From positions 33,726,682 to 33,790,681 of the forward strand of contig NC_087063.1 of assembly GCF_963678635.1 (NCBI RefSeq): DNA of 64,000 nucleotides, read 5' to 3'. The notes under the pieces are model-generated. The model was not told the DNA's origin. It saw nothing but the letters and a program-made list of their open reading frames with translations, and did not search any database. Both the position numbers and the translations under genes were made by a program. This DNA comes from Symsagittifera roscoffensis (taxonomy: Eukaryota > Xenacoelomorpha > Acoela > Convolutidae). The number at the start of each line of letters is the position of its first letter. Within the stretch, counting starts at the first letter, position 1. This document shows positions 55,960 through 64,000 of this stretch, piece by piece.

Positions 55960-56566
55960 TTGGATTTTGAGGTCTAAAATTTTTTCTTGCTTGTGAAATT
56001 AAGTCTAAATTATGTGTGAAATAATCTATTATGAACCATGCCAAAATTTTTTGTAAGTCATGTTTTGTGTGTTGTGAAACATCGTCTTTAGTGAAATTTT
56101 TTTTGATTATATGTAGAATGGTTGAAAATAATGTGATTTCATTTCGTACTTTTGTATGTTTGGATGTTTCAGTTGGTGAGATACTTTGAAATTCTGTTTT
56201 TTCTAATATAGAATTATAGGTATATATTATTGCAAAAACTTCGTTAGTGAATATAGAGTTTGCTCTTTGTGAATTATAATATTGTATGCTTTTGATATAT
56301 TCTAAGAATACTTTTGAAAATTCTAATTCAAGATCATCTGTTTGAATTACGTATTTACGATGATTTGTATTTGGTGTGCTGAATTCTATGGTGTAGATTC
56401 CATATTGTTGTGTTAAGTTACATATATCTTTCAAATAATGTTCAATAATTTGTATTTTGATTTTTACATCTGGGAATTCTGCTTTGCATGGACTGATTCC
56501 GGGTTCAAACAAATTTATGAGTAAATTCTTGCAAAAAATCATGTTGCCCTCTTTTATCGGGTGCAT
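55925..56566 (-). CDS. Upstream ORF2 of the LTR element, unknown
   Basis: ATG at 56564-56566, 213 codons, intact. It looks mostly helical and soluble (KIQIIEHYLKDICNLTQQY, FSTILHIIKKNFTKDD, DLQKILAWFIIDYF). No known retroviral motif seen. It lies 41 bases after ORF1 and before gag. Position upstream of gag is unusual for Ty3/gypsy elements. Confidence 0.55.
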   Translation of the reverse strand: MHPIKEGNMIFCKNLLINLFEPGISPCKAEFPDVKIKIQIIEHYLKDICNLTQQYGIYTIEFSTPNTNHRKYVIQTDDLELEFSKVFLEYIKSIQYYNSQRANSIFTNEVFAIIYTYNSILEKTEFQSISPTETSKHTKVRNEITLFSTILHIIKKNFTKDDVSQHTKHDLQKILAWFIIDYFTHNLDLISQARKNFRPQNPNDDTAITEQSD

Positions 56567-56607
56567 CTATGAGGAAGGGGTAAACCTCTTCGTCATCTGG
56601 ACTATCG

Positions 56608-57069
56608 TCACTTTGAGTGTGGCTCATTTTTTCGTTTAATGACTGTTAATATATAACTATCGATGTGTCCAATTGGTTGATTCCAATTATACAAGTTTAC
56701 TGGTTTGTGTTTGTATTGCTTTTTTATTCTTCTTTTTCCTCTTTTTGATGAATTTGAAGTTGTTTCTGAATCGGAAAAATATATTTGGTCGTAAATGGGA
56801 CAATTTTTATCAATTGATTCTTTTAATTTGTAGAGTTCATCTAAATTGCTGGCTTCTGATTCTGAAAATGCGTTTCTATTTTTTGAAAATCTTTTTCGTG
56901 TGATTTGTCTTTGTTTGCTTATAATTTTTCTTTTTATTGTTTGTCGTTTTGTTCTAATGTATCCAACTGTTTGTGTATGAGGTGTGATGACAAGATCGTA
57001 TTTTTTGTTATCCATCTCACAGTTGTGTAAAACGATTGTTTGTTTATTTCCTAGGTTTTTGAATGACAT
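56608..57069 (-). CDS. Upstream ORF1 of the LTR element, basic protein of unknown function
   Basis: ATG at 57067-57069, 153 codons, intact. A strongly basic patch (KRQTIKRKIISKQRQITRKR), an acidic/Ser patch (YFSDSETTSNSSKRGKRR) and a second basic run (RIKKQYKHK) suggest nucleic-acid binding or nuclear import; that is inference from composition only. It is the first ORF after the leader. Confidence 0.55.
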   Translation of the reverse strand: MSFKNLGNKQTIVLHNCEMDNKKYDLVITPHTQTVGYIRTKRQTIKRKIISKQRQITRKRFSKNRNAFSESEASNLDELYKLKESIDKNCPIYDQIYFSDSETTSNSSKRGKRRIKKQYKHKPVNLYNWNQPIGHIDSYILTVIKRKNEPHSK

Positions 57070-58304
57070 AAGGTTTAGGATGAGGGATGCAAAAAGTTGT
57101 TAGGTATTTCTATTTTCTTAGACTGTTAGTCCTTACGATTTTTTGGTTAGCTTAACCTGGGTCTTTTTATTTAGGGTTGGAGAGAAAAGTATATCAATTC
57201 CGAGGAATGATTTTTTACTTTCTCGTGGCTAGTCTAAGCTAAGGTGTTAACTTACTTATTCTTACTTAGGGCTAGTGATTGTGTTCAAGGGTTGGAGAAT
57301 AGTAAATCGATCCACAAGGTTCAGGTATAATTAGAACGCAAGTAGTTCGTTAGATACTATTTTAAACTTACTAAGTCTAAGATATATCCTGGGTCTGGTA
57401 AGAGGAGGGTTCAAGTGAAGGATGAATAACAGAAGTTCTTCACTGTTTATCTTAATTTGAATGGTTAGTTTTATTTAAAAATTTCTATTAGTCTTGGGTC
57501 TTTTGGAAGGGTTGGATAGTGAATCGACGTTTGAGGTCGTTAGACACTTGCTAAGTGGGTGGGGGAGAACAAAATTGTTCTTTTTGATCCAAGGATAGGC
57601 CTTGGTGATCAGGTTTTAAATTTGGTGAAACAGAAAATTTATTGAGATCCAAGGATAAGCCTTGATGATCTAATTTCAAAATTAAGTGAATTTAAGTTTA
57701 AAATGGTTTAAATTTATTTAAGAAAAAGATTTAGTATTTTAATGATATTAGTGAGTTTATGATTGCTGTTATGTTTAGGTGATGAAGCTGGGACAACAGA
57801 TGATTTTATGATTACTTACAATTTATTGTCAGGCTACTAATTTTTATTTTCATTTTCAATAAATATTTTTCAAATATGTTTTAAATAAGACTGCAGAAAT
57901 TAAGAAAACGATCTGAGATCTTTTTATCAATCGTTATTGTACATTAATAATTATGTTTAGCGCCTGAAATAATCTTGAAGATTGACTTCAAAATTTTATG
58001 TTTGCAGATGAAAATCTAAATTCATTGCTAATAAGATTCTAAATATAAAAGTTTGTGTTGGCTTTTGCCTTACGATCATAAAACTATTTGGTAAGTTTCT
58101 ACTTTGTCGTATGTCCTCTCTTGTTCGAGGTCTTCTTCCAATTCCGGGTAGTTCTATTATCGTTCGGAATATCGGCTCTGATCTATTGAGTCGTAGAGAC
58201 ATTTCGATTAAATTATTATCGTATAACATTTTGAAAATGTTTTGTCTAAATTCTAATCTATTTTTGGTTAATTCTAAGCTATTAAAGTCTTATTCGAGAC
58301 TTAT
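57070..58304 (-). other. Leader region between PBS and first ORF
   Basis: About 1.2 kb without a supported ORF. It has repeated motifs: GGGTTGGAGA/GGGTTGGATA followed by an ATCRA-type box at about 57173, 57291 and 57511, and a 60-bp tandem repeat at 57586-57700. The length and repetition suggest RNA structure such as packaging or translation signals; this is inference. Confidence 0.5.
57586..57700 (-). repeat. Two tandem hairpin-bearing repeats in the leader
   Basis: GATCCAAGGATAGGCCTTGG at 57586 and GATCCAAGGATAAGCCTTGA at 57646 begin two copies of about 60 bp. The CCAAGG...CCTTGG arms at 57589-57605 form a perfect 6-bp stem; the second is imperfect. Confidence 0.7.
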
Positions 58305-58314
58305 GGTCGCACCA
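58305..58314 (-). promoter_or_regulatory. Primer binding site
   Basis: On the minus strand, two bases after the 5' LTR end (...CTCA), the sequence is TGGTGCGACC. TGG complements the CCA end of a tRNA, and the spacing is right for minus-strand priming. The plus-strand reading GGTCGCACCA would be the tRNA 3' end. I cannot name the tRNA with confidence. The same site is recognisable next to the diverged LTR at 62745-62755. Confidence 0.75.
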
Positions 58315-58316
58315 GA

Positions 58317-58726
58317 TGAGTTAGGACCGATGTGGTTAACTCATAGAGTAATTTCGGATAGGGTACACCGTCTGCTCGTCACGCTATCTTATTTTTGGCC
58401 GGATAGATTCGTGCAACTTCTTAGTCTAATACCGATCCTAATCTTACTCTTATACTTTCTAGTCTCAGGGTGTTTAACTAGTCTCTGCTAGGCTCAATAG
58501 ATCTAGGGTATACTGGTTTGTTGCGGCTGCTGAAGTTCTCTCGGAGAGACAACTAATTTCTAAGTTAAATTCAAATCTCTCTGGTGCTGAAATTACAAGT
58601 AATTTCAGCACTTACAAATAAGTGGGTTGATAGTTAGATGGATCATGATTGGTTAATATTAAATACTTTACAGTGGTAAAATATCTAATTTATCCAATCA
58701 TAAAATATAGTTTAGATCAGATTCCA
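58317..58726 (-). repeat. 5' LTR of the Ty3/gypsy element
   Basis: 410 bp, minus-strand ends TGGAAT...CTCA. Differs from 41232-41641 at about eight positions, all substitutions. It should contain the element's promoter and start site; I see no unambiguous TATA box. Confidence 0.95.
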
Positions 58727-58730
58727 CCAG
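58727..58730. repeat. Target site duplication, right copy (CCAG)
   Basis: Directly follows the right LTR and matches 41228-41231. Confidence 0.8.
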
Positions 58731-59310
58731 TCAGAACATTGCCGCATGTTGTTATAGCACAACTTATGTTGAATGCCAATCCATCCGTCCAGTTTTTTTT
58801 AAGTTGGTTTAGAACTGTTGTATAGAAAGTTTAATTTTATTCATTTTGAGAGTTTTTAATTTTTAGGAGTTTATTCGATTATTACCGTACAAAGGTTTGT
58901 TCGAAATGTTTTTTTTTTCGTGATTAAAATCAAAATTTGTTGCATTTTAGGTGACATGGCTAATGGCATGAAGCTTATTACAACATCCCTTCTCGATTTT
59001 GCGTGAACAGTTATTCTGGCCTGGCGGAAATATGAGTGATAAATTTCAGACCTCATAAATTATCAACGAGTGTTCTAAAAATCTTCAAACATTTTCGTTC
59101 TATCGTACTCCAAAAATAAATGATCCTTTTTACCGTCAAAGTTTTTGATATGAGTTCTGCGCGCTACTCCTGTGGATTATTTTCAATAGTGCTGGTTTTC
59201 AGTCCATTGTCAACGGCTCACACTAGCAGACTAAGAGCTTCAATATGTGACGCTTATAACGTTCCAATTAAACTGCTTTAGAAACTGTTTATTGTTCCGA
59301 CCATCGGAAC
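58731..59310. other. Flank of the LTR element, no gene seen
   Basis: AT-rich; one 61-codon minus-strand frame (59056-58871) without motif. Confidence 0.5.
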
Positions 59311-59870
59311 TTTGTGTTCGGGTGTGTTTTAGTTTTTTTCTTCTTCTTTTTGTTTCCACGCAAAATCAGGTATCACAATTAATTATTGGACTGGGTTGAG
59401 TGATATGTCATTTTAAATCCTTTTCAGTTGTGATTCGAACCAAATTACAAAATTCCCAAAAACTTCTTCTAGTGTCGAGAAAAACCGGGTTGAAATTTTT
59501 TATTTTTCAACTTATCTCGAGCGAAGAAAGCGAGCGAGCAGTCCTTTTGTAGAGAAGATTGCATAAGTTAAAGTTTTAGCGTAAAATTGTAGTTTACTTG
59601 AGTAAAGTTAGCTTACTTTGAGTAATTTAGCGCTTTTTTGGAATCAAAACTTTCCAAAATTGAAAAGATGCAAAAAAAAACTTGAAAAATTGCTTACTTT
59701 AATATGAATGTCGAATACACCTAGTTCAGTTGTTTGTTCAGCTCCTTTTCCGAAAGAGAACGACATTAATTAGAAGAAAAAAACGACACTAATTTTGTTG
59801 TATTTTTAATGAATAGGGTCAGAACATTTTGTGCTACTTGCACAGTAACCGGCTATCCTTCTTTCGATTT
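59311..59870 (+). repeat. Dispersed repeat, copy 1
   Basis: Aligns with 60570-61235 at both ends. Shared blocks: CCACGCAAAATCAGGTA, GGGTTGAGTGATAT, AAACGACACTAATTT and GCTACTTGCACAGTAACCGG. The middle is less similar. No coding potential seen; it could be a short non-autonomous element or an old local duplication. Strand is arbitrary. Confidence 0.7.
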
Positions 59871-60569
59871 TGTTTTCCAACTCTGCTCGAAATATTTAAA
59901 AACTGGAGGGTTTCTAATTTTCATTTAATCATTAAAACCAATTGCAAGAAATATTTTTGCTACTTTCGCCTTTTATTAAAGTTCTAGAAAAGTTCTACAT
60001 GGGTTAAATTTAAAAATTTGTGGAAGCCATAAAAATTTTTTTTGATTGTTCAACCAATCCCGTGCCATTGTGCTTTTTTGAGATGTTCTGAGAGTTACAA
60101 ACTTTGCTCATTAAAATTTTAGGATAAAACTTAGAAATATTATACCTAACATCATTTGGCGCAACTTCCGCATCTCGCAAAGAAAGATAACCTGAATGAC
60201 GAATGAAAAATGATTTGATAATTGATAATCAATTTAAAATCATGTCAACTATTTTCCCATTTTCTGTTAGTGACTTAGTTGTGTTAATTTAAAATAAATT
60301 TTATCTTCGAAAAACAATTTTTTGCAAAAAAAACATCAAAATTTCTGGTTTTTGAAACTTTGGTACTCCTGTAATTGGTGATATTGTTCTGGCCGTTTTA
60401 AAAAACATACAACGAGCATGTGTTGGAACCGGATGTGACTTCAGAACAGTTTTAGGGCTGATCAAACAAAAAGGATGTCTGGTTCGTGCTGGTGAGCAAG
60501 GGTTGAATCCCGGAAAAAACCACCTTCCTCCCAGCTCCGCGGGCTCCGCAATTGAATTTGTCACTTTCC

Positions 60570-61235
60570 TTCACTGGGGTCTGTTTTAGTTTTTTTTGTT
60601 CTTTTTTCCACGCAAAATCAGGTACCACAAATATTCATTGGACAGGGTTGAGTGATATATCCTATTAAAGCCCTTTCAGTCGTAATTCGAACGACATCAA
60701 AAATTTATAGACAAATTTTCCTGGTATTGAGAGAAACCGGTTTGAAATTTTTGGTTTTTCGTCTAATTAATTTCGAGCGAATAAGCAGACTTACATTAGC
60801 TTGTATATGCTTAATTTAAGCGTTGAAAAATTAGTTTTACTCTAATGAAGGTAATTTTTGAAGTTTTTATTTCTATCTTAGGAATCAAAAACTTCAAAAA
60901 TTTGAAACATTGTTAAAATTGTTCATAAAATGTTTTTTTTTTAAATCAAATTATGATGGGGAAAAACTGAGGACATGCATATTAATGCGTTTCAGGGCCT
61001 GAAACGCACGAATGTTGGGGGAAAACTTTTTTAAAATTTTTTTCTTTTTCTTGTCATTTGTCTTCAAGAAAAACTGTTTTCCATGACTGACGAAAATGCC
61101 TGAGGTCTACCTTTTCATTCAGGTTTTTTTATCACACCAAGCCGAAAAAACGACACTAATTTGAAAAATAGTTTTGTAGTAATTTCTTAAGACTGGTCGG
61201 AACATTCTGCGCTACTTGCACAGTAACCGGTTAGC
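60570..61235 (+). repeat. Dispersed repeat, copy 2
   Basis: Same orientation as copy 1 and offset by about 1.3 kb. It starts with GGGTCTGTTTTAGTTTTTTT and ends after TTGCACAGTAACCGGTTAGC. Between the two copies (59871-60569) there is AT-rich DNA with one 87-codon minus-strand frame of no recognised family. Confidence 0.7.
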
Positions 61236-61299
61236 CGTGTTAAACTAAGTTTCTTACCAGTTTTAGTTGGGTTCTGGAACTATCCATTGGTGATTGTTC

Positions 61300-61575
61300 T
61301 GCTTCTGTTTACTGTTACGTTGAAACGATTGAAAGTAAAATTACTCTTGTGATCGAGTTGTTTGAAAATGAATTTTAAGTTAGGGTGTAGATTGATTGCT
61401 GCCTGTGCGACTATCTCTGGATTCTCCTAACATATTATCCACATACCTTAGAGAAACTATCAGACTCTTCTTTGACTGAGTTTGTGATATAATTCATTCC
61501 ACATGCTAAATGATACCATTCGCAATCAAGTCATTTTCTTCTGTATGTCTCGCTGTTTTGGCACTCGGGGATACG
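61300..61575 (-). pseudogene. Relic of a third PLE lineage with the zinc-finger insert
   Basis: Minus-strand pieces in PLE order: PECQNSETYRR and CEWYHLACGMN (finger remnant, about 61570-61490), SLRYVDNML (motif C with Asn for the second Asp, about 61450-61430), then NLHPNLKFIFKQLDHKSN (about 61410-61360), which matches KLHPNLQFTIEELDSEGN of family A. Frames differ between the finger and motif C. It is much more diverged from A than the array copies are from each other, so it is an independent, older insertion. Confidence 0.75.
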
Positions 61576-62744
61576 CCAGTCAGATCCTGCATACGCTCAC
61601 TCAATTCAAGTACTCACTTCTTTATTGCTTGCTTATAAACACATTCCTTAAGCTATAGGTTACTCAGAATTACCAAAATGCTCAACCGTCCTTTTTTCCC
61701 TAAACATAAAAAGTTTCCTAAAGTTTATAATAATAAAAATGTACTTCTTGCGAATCGCAGAAGATCTATCAGTAGGCCTTATTTTTTTATCCTCAAGTAC
61801 TGTATTAGCAAGTTACATTAATTTAGGTGAAAAGAGAGCGTGAAAAATTGCGAGTCAAAAAGCAAACTTGAAAATTACAAAATAAAGCACACATAAAAAA
61901 AGGTTAGTTCTTATCTTGTTTGTTCTGCTCATTATCAAATCAATACGTTTTGTACGGCATAAATGTATATTTCATTGCTGTGTATCAGTTTTAAAGCGTT
62001 TTAAAAACTTACAACGAAAGTTTAGCATTTGTAATTTACGAAGTTTCATAACGTTTTCCATTTGATTTAGATTTTTTATTGTTTTCATGTTTGCTGTTTG
62101 ACCCACCCATAATTCACGCAATCTTTTCACACAATTCGGCGTAACTCGCCACTACAATACTTGAGAAAAAAATAATTTCTAGTTTGACAAAATAACCGAT
62201 AACAAATTTAACTCGCTTTCATACGTTTCAAACTTTCTCTTAAGCCAGCTGGAGAAAAGAATTAAAGCTAAGCTTAAGCAACCAACGTAACTTACTTAGA
62301 CCATCATGCCAACCATATGTACAGGAAAGTCTCATTGTACCCGAACCAGATTAAAGTGGATAAAACATTGTTTCGAACTGCAACTCAAAATTTCAAATAA
62401 ACCACATGAAACGTTAACAAAGTCTAAGGTAACAGAAATAAAAAACACAACGTTTATGAGAATAGAACACTACCAAGAAAAAAACGAACAGCTGATAAAA
62501 ATGAAAAAAAGTTTGTACACAAATAGAGATATTTTTTAAGACGCCCAAAATCACCTCTCCTCTAGCCTTTGCCCGCTGAACGTCGGGACCCCGACCCTGA
62601 CAGTTTTTTCACAAAGAGCAACTCTTATGTGACGAACTTTTTAAAAATAACCAAATTAGAACGTTCTTGCGAAAACAGTTTAATGAGGATCATAACTAAT
62701 AGTGAAATTGCTAAAAAGAGCAAACATATATAACATTTTCTCAC
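61576..62744. other. AT-rich intergenic stretch
   Basis: No gene recognised; a 77-codon Lys-rich plus-strand frame (62306-62539) has no motif. If the LTR at 62758 is a 5' LTR of a minus-strand element, decayed leader sequence should lie here, but I recognise only the PBS. Confidence 0.45.
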
Positions 62745-63130
62745 TGGTCGCAACATATTAATTAGGTCCGGGGTGGCTTTCTCATGTAGTAATTTTGGAT
62801 AAAATTTACCGTCTGCTCATCACCTTGTTTTATTTGTGGCCGGATATATTCAAGCAACTTTTTAGACTAATACTAATCCTAATCATACTCTTTTTTTTCT
62901 TTGTCTCAATAGATCAAGGATACTCTGGGTTTCTTGCGAGGTTAGAGAAGAAGATCAACTACATTCTAAGTTATTTATTCTTGACTGACTCAAACTGCAT
63001 AAATTGTTTCAGCCTTACAAGTTATTGTAACTTTCAGTCAAGGATCATGATTGGTAAGTTCTATGTAATTTACAACGATAGTTTTCGATAATATGATTGG
63101 AAATTAAATACTCGTTTTGAAATAGTTCCA
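62745..63130 (-). repeat. Diverged LTR with adjoining PBS-like site
   Basis: 62758-63130 aligns with the 410-bp LTRs through most of its length (TACCGTCTGCTCATCACC, GGCCGGATATATTC, ATCATGATTGGT, GTTCCA) with many substitutions and short deletions. The bases just outside its lower end, TGGTCGCAACA at 62745-62755, match the PBS region of the intact element at identical spacing. It is an older member of the same LTR family, same orientation. Confidence 0.8.
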
Positions 63131-64000
63131 GCCAACCGGGGCTTACGAGTTTTTCAAGTTTTATTTTTCTCAATTGAAGAGCATATGGATTGATTTCCAA
63201 TTTCTTCTTGTTTATATTCTTCGAGAAGAGAGGAGAGAGAACAGAGGTAGTTGCTCGGTATTGTGAAAAAGTTATTTGTCGTGAAAAAAGTAGAGATTGA
63301 AGAATATTGTAGTTGGTTGAAGGATCATGTCAAATTTGCAGATTGATTTGGTTATGGATCGATTCCGTTAAGCAGAGCGGGACTATGTGCAGTTACAATT
63401 GTTTATTATTTAGTGAAAAAGAATTTGACTTCGCTTAGTGAAACGCCAGCGTCTAAGATCAGTAATTCAATATCGAGTTGGTCCTTATTCTTGTTCAGTG
63501 GATACCTTTGCTACAAAATTGGCTCTATACTGAAATCCTGTGAGGACAACTAAAAGATTTGTCATTCTAGAGTTGGAAAGTCGTCCATTTTTTGTCTCCG
63601 ATTTGCTGCTCGTTTCTTTGCTCTGAGAACACACTCACATGATATAATTCTGCACCTTTCAATACATTCAGTGTTAATTATGACCCTTTATTAATTGATT
63701 TCGCAAAAGCGTTCTAACTAGTATGAAATGTTATTCTGTTTGGTTATTTGAAAGGGTTCCTCACAGTAGAGTTGCTCTTGTAAAAAATGAGTCGGTGTCG
63801 GATTCCCGGCGTTTAGCTGCTAGGGGCTAGAGGAAAGGTGTTTTTCGGCGTTTATTTGAGAAGAGTCTCTTTTTGTGTTGAAACTTTCTGTTTCTTTTTT
63901 ATCAGATATTCTACTTTTCATTTTTTTGGTTGTGTCCTTTTCTCAAAAACGCATTTTTAAAACTTGTGTTATCTTTGATTTTATTAAAACTTCAACTGAT
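63131..64000 (-). mobile_element. 3' internal region of a second, diverged LTR element (runs off window)
   Basis: From the LTR end onward the sequence resembles 41642-42600 of the intact element: CCAACCGGGGCTTACGAGTT against CCCATCCGGGTTTTACAGAG, TTCGGTTATTTTGAA-like sequence at about 63740, and TTTGGTTGTGTCCTTTTCTC near 63925 against TTTGGTTGTGTCCTTTTTTC near 42490. By that homology the LTR at 62758 is the 3' LTR of an element whose body continues past 64000. Confidence 0.65.

Larger units (their letters stand above)
41232..58726 (-). mobile_element. Full-length Ty3/gypsy-type LTR retroelement, 17.5 kb, env-like, with extra ORFs
   Basis: The two LTRs are each 410 bp. In element order (minus strand) it contains: 5' LTR, PBS, a 1.2-kb leader, three small ORFs, gag, protease-RT-RNase H-integrase, env-like pieces, a 529-codon ORF, about 1.8 kb of 3' noncoding sequence, a short purine-rich tract and 3' LTR. 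The pol order RT-RNase H-integrase and the GPY motif in the integrase tail place it with Ty3/gypsy. LTR identity near 98% (about 8 mismatches by eye) indicates a fairly recent insertion, yet pol has several frame breaks, some at homopolymers and therefore possibly assembly errors. At 17.5 kb it is far larger than typical Ty3 elements. Confidence 0.9.

Noticed and set aside
60301-60564. 87-codon minus-strand frame, GC-richer than surroundings, with a GGTTGAATCCC-like box
   Set aside because: I considered a SINE or tRNA-derived piece because of the T-arm-like box, but no A box, cloverleaf or tail could be found.
62306-62539. Lys-rich 77-codon plus-strand frame
   Set aside because: No recognisable motif, short, and in A-rich DNA where such frames are expected.

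Overview
The window looks like repeat-dominated, AT-rich nuclear DNA of an invertebrate animal. No host gene could be supported. Every protein-like signal belongs to a retroelement: Penelope-like elements (PLEs), a Ty3/gypsy-type LTR element with an env-like tail, and decayed non-LTR relics. The long A/T-rich spacers with runs of a and t are reminiscent of nematode-like genomes, but that is an impression; the sequence does not fix the phylum. A block of 200 Ns (40586-40785) shows it is a draft scaffold.

Region 1 (about 1-31 kb) is a PLE graveyard. On the plus strand a GIY-YIG endonuclease fragment (1116-1724) lies inside an inverted repeat. One arm of that repeat was later split by a 5'-truncated non-LTR insertion with a 15-bp target duplication. 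From 2.7 to 30.9 kb, all on the minus strand, is a threefold tandem array of supra-units. Each unit joins a divergent PLE copy ('B', about 4 kb: 8331-12391, 18428-22735, 27240-30889) to a cluster of head-to-tail PLE copies ('A', and a decayed sister 'A-prime'). The A copies have recognisable PLE reverse transcriptase (RT) motifs, and the outermost ones also carry the GIY-YIG endonuclease. The key novelty is a PHD-type C4HC3 zinc finger inserted inside the RT, between motif B (GLAMGAS) and motif C (YVDD). A recognisable or degenerate version is present in A, A-prime, B and an independent relic at 61.3-61.6 kb. Copies share premature stops and identical junctions, so the array grew by DNA-level duplication after the elements had died.

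Region 2 (31-41 kb) is intergenic. It holds a decayed RT relic with a PD-(D/E)XK-like tail (31.2-33.0 kb), a CR1/Jockey-style LINE relic (35.3-36.0 kb), a 160-bp tandem duplication, a GA microsatellite, a 1.4-kb degenerate GGAT-type satellite, and the assembly gap.

Region 3 (41232-58726, minus strand) is a structurally complete 17.5-kb Ty3/gypsy-type element. It has two 410-bp LTRs (about 98% identical by eye), a 4-bp target duplication (CCAG), a primer binding site beside the 5' LTR, three small ORFs upstream of gag, an intact 797-codon gag, a frame-broken pro-RT-RNase H-integrase region, an env-like stretch in pieces, and an intact 529-codon ORF of unknown function after env.

Region 4 (58.7-64 kb) holds a pair of about 0.6-kb direct repeats, the third PLE relic with the zinc-finger insert, and a diverged LTR (62758-63130) of a relative of the Ty3 element. 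That LTR has PBS-like sequence on one side and 3'-internal-like sequence on the other, and the internal part runs off the window.
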